Made by a program: the position numbers and the translations under genes. The notes under the pieces were generated by a model that searched no databases, had not been told where the DNA came from, and was given only the letters and a program-made list of their open reading frames with translations. DNA of 32,971 nucleotides from Actinomycetes bacterium. Its GTDB lineage: Bacteria > Actinomycetota > JAICYB01. This document shows positions 30,468-32,971 of this stretch, piece by piece (position 1 is the first letter of the stretch; the number at the start of each line of letters is the position of its first letter). The stretch is taken from positions 1 to 32,971 of the forward strand of contig JAICYB010000037.1 of the NCBI GenBank assembly GCA_025934435.1. Reading direction: 5' to 3'.

Positions 30468-30802
30468 TGCCCGACCCCGGACGCGTCTTCTCGGTGAAGG
30501 AATGGGCCCACGGGCCGATGGACGGGCCGCCGCTCCACATCCATCACAGTGGAGATGAAGCGTGGCATGTCCACGAGGGGACGCTGCGCTTCCGCTACGC
30601 GGACCGGACCGAAGAGGCATCCGCCGGCAGCACCGTTCTCGTCCCGGCGGGTGTCGCCCACACCTACGGCTGCGACGCACCCGCGCGATACCTGATCATC
30701 GCGACGAATGAGATCTTCGGACTGATCGCGGCGTTGCACGAACCCGATGTGGGGGACGAGGCCGAGATCTACCGGAGATTCGATTCGGAGATCGTCGAAT
30801 AG
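30467..30802 (+). CDS. Small cupin protein
   Basis: A 111-residue single-domain cupin. Metal-binding motif 1 is seen as LHIHHSGDEAWHVHEG and motif 2 as VPAGVAHTYG. No further domain. It is translationally coupled to the ICMT-like gene. The ligand or reaction is unknown. The last 34 bp overlap the convergent kinase gene. Confidence 0.85.
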   Translation: MPDPGRVFSVKEWAHGPMDGPPLHIHHSGDEAWHVHEGTLRFRYADRTEEASAGSTVLVPAGVAHTYGCDAPARYLIIATNEIFGLIAALHEPDVGDEAEIYRRFDSEIVE

Positions 30803-31776
30803 GGGGAGTTACGCACGAGCTCGAGCGACCACTCGAGATCTGGCAATAACCGGGTCAGGTGCGCTTGCAGGGCTTCGTCCGACTCGATCTTCGGAGCCAT
30901 CGCGACGAAGCAGAGCGACGTGCGAGCGATGGCGAACGGGAGTGATCGTTCCTCCTGTTCGTTCAGCATGCCGTACGCGTCGACAAGTTCGCGGACGAAG
31001 CCGATCCGATCGCCGTCGTAGGCGCGGCCCGGAAAGTAGTTCGGAGAATCCTCAACGGTCGACAGGGTGTAGTACAGCGTCAACGCCACGTCGTCGACGC
31101 GCGGGCGAACGCCCATGAAGTCGAGGTCGAGGACGATCGCCACCTCGTTCCCGTTGAAAAGGACGTTGTTGTCCCAGAAATCGCCGTGAACGAGCTGCCC
31201 CTCGATGCGGGCTTCACGCCCGTCGACCTCGTGCGCGAGCTGGATCGCGAGATCCGCGCAGCGGCCTTCCGCGTCGGAGGACGCGCGCCGGTAGATCTCC
31301 TCGGCGCCGATCAGCGTGTCCGTGAGAACGACGTCCGTGGAGATGTGATTCGGATGCGGAGCGATCTGCGCTGATGAACCTACCTCGACTGATCGGAGCG
31401 TTTCGTGAATCTTCGCGAGCGTCGGCATGCCCGCGAGCATCCGTGCCCACGTGTTCATGTTCTCGCCATCGACGAACCGCTCCATCTCTACGGATCGTCC
31501 CTCGAATGCGGTGACGGTTCGTCCGTCCTTCGTCACGAGCGTCTCGGCGAACGGGAGCCCGGCATCGACAAGAGCCTGACGAGCCGCCTGGATGCTTTGC
31601 ACGCGCGACTCGTCGTTCCAGGGCGCGTAGACGCGGACGACGCTCTTCCCGATCCGAGCATTCAGATGATGGAACCCGCCGAGGTCCTGGGGCGGTTCGT
31701 CCGCCGTGATGCCGTATTCGGTTTCGACGAATCCAAGAAGGTCATCGGAGAGTCGCGCACGCAGAGGCGAAGACAT
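30769..31776 (-). CDS. Aminoglycoside-phosphotransferase-family kinase
   Basis: A 335-residue protein with an APH/choline-kinase fold. The catalytic loop is VHGDFWDNNVLF (HGDxxxxN) and the metal-binding loop is VLDLDFMG. VVRVY is the likely nucleotide-lobe strand and MERFVDGENM the hinge. This family covers small-molecule kinases for homoserine, choline, methylthioribose and others, so antibiotic resistance should not be assumed. The start is ATG 31776: TATCTT ends 7 nt upstream and no Shine-Dalgarno is seen. The end overlaps the cupin gene by 34 bp. Confidence 0.85.
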   Translation of the reverse strand: MSSPLRARLSDDLLGFVETEYGITADEPPQDLGGFHHLNARIGKSVVRVYAPWNDESRVQSIQAARQALVDAGLPFAETLVTKDGRTVTAFEGRSVEMERFVDGENMNTWARMLAGMPTLAKIHETLRSVEVGSSAQIAPHPNHISTDVVLTDTLIGAEEIYRRASSDAEGRCADLAIQLAHEVDGREARIEGQLVHGDFWDNNVLFNGNEVAIVLDLDFMGVRPRVDDVALTLYYTLSTVEDSPNYFPGRAYDGDRIGFVRELVDAYGMLNEQEERSLPFAIARTSLCFVAMAPKIESDEALQAHLTRLLPDLEWSLELVRNSPYSTISESNLR

Positions 31777-31783
31777 GCTGGGG

Positions 31784-31789
31784 AAGATA
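31784..31789 (-). promoter_or_regulatory. Leaderless -10 box of the kinase gene
   Basis: TATCTT on the - strand ends 7 nt before ATG 31776. No -35 consensus is evident. Confidence 0.45.
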
Positions 31790-31828
31790 ACGCGCGGTTA
31801 CCGAGGTGCTCGTTTCCCCAGAACGGGG

Positions 31829-32971
31829 TCAGCGCGAGGACGATGCTTTCCGGATGCGGCGGCGGCGTTGGGGCTTGCGGGTCTTCTGCGCCCCCGAGCG
31901 GTTGATCGCGGCTTCGTCCGTGCCGAGGTAGCTCTCGATCACGCGCGGGTGGTTCAACACTTCCTTCGGCGTACCTTCGGCGATCACGCTTCCGGTTTCG
32001 AGCGCGACCATCCGGTCGCAGATCGACGTCAGCAACGGCATGTCGTGCTCGATGATGACGATCGAGCAGCCCGTGAACTCCTGGACGCGCAGCAGCAGGG
32101 GGCCGAGCGCTTCGGTCTCCTTCTGCGCGACGCCACCGGACGGTTCGTCCAGCAGCACGATCTCCGGATCCTGCGCGAGGATGCATGCGATGTCGACGAT
32201 GCGACGGGTCCCCGTCGACAGCTCGCCGGTGAGCTTCTCGCGGAACGCGCCGAGGCTCATCACGTCGACCAGCTCTTCGACCCGTCGCGACGTGATCAGC
32301 TCCGACTCGTACGTCGCCGGGAGGTGCATCGCCGCGGCCACGATGTCCTTCGACTGGATGTGACGCTCGAGCGCGACGGAGATCGTCTCGACGACGGTGA
32401 GCGACGGGTACAGACGGGCCTCCTGGAAGGAGCGTCCCAGGCCGGCTTCGGCGCGCTCGTACGGCGCCATCTCGGAGATGTCGACGTCGTTGACGAAGAT
32501 CCGTCCGCCGTCGATCTCGAGGAAACCGGAGATGCAGTCCATGAGCGTCGTCTTCCCGGATCCGTTCGGCCCGATGAGTCCGAGGATCTCGCCGCGGCGC
32601 AGGTTCAAGCTGACCTCATCGACAGCCCGGATCCCGCCGAACACCTTCGAGACCTCGCGGCATTCGAGGACGACGGGCGCCGTCTTCGCCGGAGCAACGC
32701 GCTTCGCCGTCGTCTTGGGCTTGACCGCTCCGTTGCTGGACGAAGCATTCGCGCCGGCGATGAACACGGAACGCAAGATGTCGGGCCGCTCGAGCAGATC
32801 CTTAGTCGGACCTTCGAAACGGACCTCGCCCTTCTCCATGAACGCCGCGCGCTTCGCGAGCGTCAGGGCAACGTTCACCGATTGTTCGACGACGATGATC
32901 GTGACGCCCGTCTCCTCCTGGACGCGGTGTACGACGTCGATCAGCTCGCCGACGACGGTCGGTGCGAGACC
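31829..32971 (-). CDS. Fused branched-chain amino-acid ABC transporter ATPases (end of a LivF-type domain plus a full LivG-type domain), cut by the right edge
   Basis: The frame is open to the edge; 380 residues are visible. Residues 1-~73 are the end of a LivF-like domain: LAPTVVGELI after the D-loop, VVEQSVNVALTLA (H-loop region) and the closing LLERPDILRSVFIAG. An Ala/Ser/Lys linker of ~27 residues follows. Residues ~100-345 are a complete LivG-like domain: FGGIRAVDEVSL, Walker A GPNGSGKTT, Q-loop SFQEARLYPSLT, signature ELSTGTRRIVDIA (in place of LSGGQ), Walker B VLLDEPSGG and H-loop IIEHDM. A basic tail (RKPQRRRRIRKASSSR) ends it. Both ATPases are normally separate proteins. Import of branched-chain amino acids or another LivK-type substrate is inferred from family. 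Confidence 0.9.
   Translation of the reverse strand, partial: GLAPTVVGELIDVVHRVQEETGVTIIVVEQSVNVALTLAKRAAFMEKGEVRFEGPTKDLLERPDILRSVFIAGANASSSNGAVKPKTTAKRVAPAKTAPVVLECREVSKVFGGIRAVDEVSLNLRRGEILGLIGPNGSGKTTLMDCISGFLEIDGGRIFVNDVDISEMAPYERAEAGLGRSFQEARLYPSLTVVETISVALERHIQSKDIVAAAMHLPATYESELITSRRVEELVDVMSLGAFREKLTGELSTGTRRIVDIACILAQDPEIVLLDEPSGGVAQKETEALGPLLLRVQEFTGCSIVIIEHDMPLLTSICDRMVALETGSVIAEGTPKEVLNHPRVIESYLGTDEAAINRSGAQKTRKPQRRRRIRKASSSR

Noticed and set aside
30769..31776. Aminoglycoside resistance gene
   Set aside because: The HGDxxxxN and DxD motifs are shared by many small-molecule kinases, and the neighbours show no resistance or mobile context.

Overview
The window is a gene-dense, high-GC stretch of bacterial chromosome with housekeeping genes and no sign of phage, plasmid, insertion sequence, tRNA, rRNA or CRISPR. 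The gene families point to an uncultured actinobacterium-like lineage: a DUF1416 protein, a PPi-type phosphofructokinase, DUF4234 and DUF2089 proteins, an actinobacterial-style fused LivF-LivG ATPase, frequent GTG/TTG starts and many apparently leaderless genes. This placement is inferred from families and is not proven.

Layout, left to right. Positions 1-4.7 kb hold the end of a cyclic-2,3-diphosphoglycerate-synthetase-like GTPase coupled to a DUF488 gene, endonuclease III, a PlsC acyltransferase, and a leftward set (TPR-like protein, Nudix hydrolase, glycerol kinase). Positions 4.7-7.6 kb hold a tightly coupled rightward operon: PPi-type phosphofructokinase, small membrane protein, threonine aldolase and truncated haemoglobin. 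Positions 7.6-11.1 kb hold a leftward block: metallophosphoesterase, then aroF (DAHP synthase), trpS and a DUF4234 membrane protein. aroF is preceded by a 23-codon leader ORF with nine aromatic or glycine codons in a row (WFGFFWGYY) and by an intrinsic terminator, which is the layout of a transcription attenuator sensing aromatic amino acids. This is the clearest regulatory system in the window.

Positions 11.2-13.7 kb hold an XRE-cupin regulator translationally coupled to leuC and leuD, with a palindrome over its own -10 box. Positions 13.7-17.9 kb hold, leftward, a DUF1416 protein, isocitrate dehydrogenase and two tandem secreted right-handed beta-helix paralogs. Positions 18-21.9 kb hold, rightward, a membrane-anchored TolB-like propeller, DNA polymerase IV and a membrane diguanylate cyclase. 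Positions 21.9-24.5 kb hold, leftward, a DUF4097/DUF2089/class III cyclase cassette and an alpha/beta hydrolase. Positions 24.5-27.3 kb hold an enoyl-CoA hydratase followed by a Kelch lipoprotein and a TIM-barrel-like exported protein. Positions 27.3-33 kb hold a transglutaminase, an acyl-CoA dehydrogenase with a three-half-site operator over its start, a DinB-fold protein, an isoprenylcysteine-methyltransferase-like membrane protein with a cupin, an APH-type kinase and the fused LivF-LivG ATPase, which runs off the right edge.

Two themes recur. First, many genes lack a Shine-Dalgarno sequence and instead have a TAnnnT hexamer ending 6-8 nt before the start codon, as expected for leaderless mRNAs. 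Four divergent gene pairs share overlapping, oppositely oriented -10 boxes, so that a whole bidirectional promoter fits in 18-40 bp. Second, convergent genes nearly always touch or overlap at their stops, twice through a shared CTAG. No gene-free stretch exceeds 300 bp.
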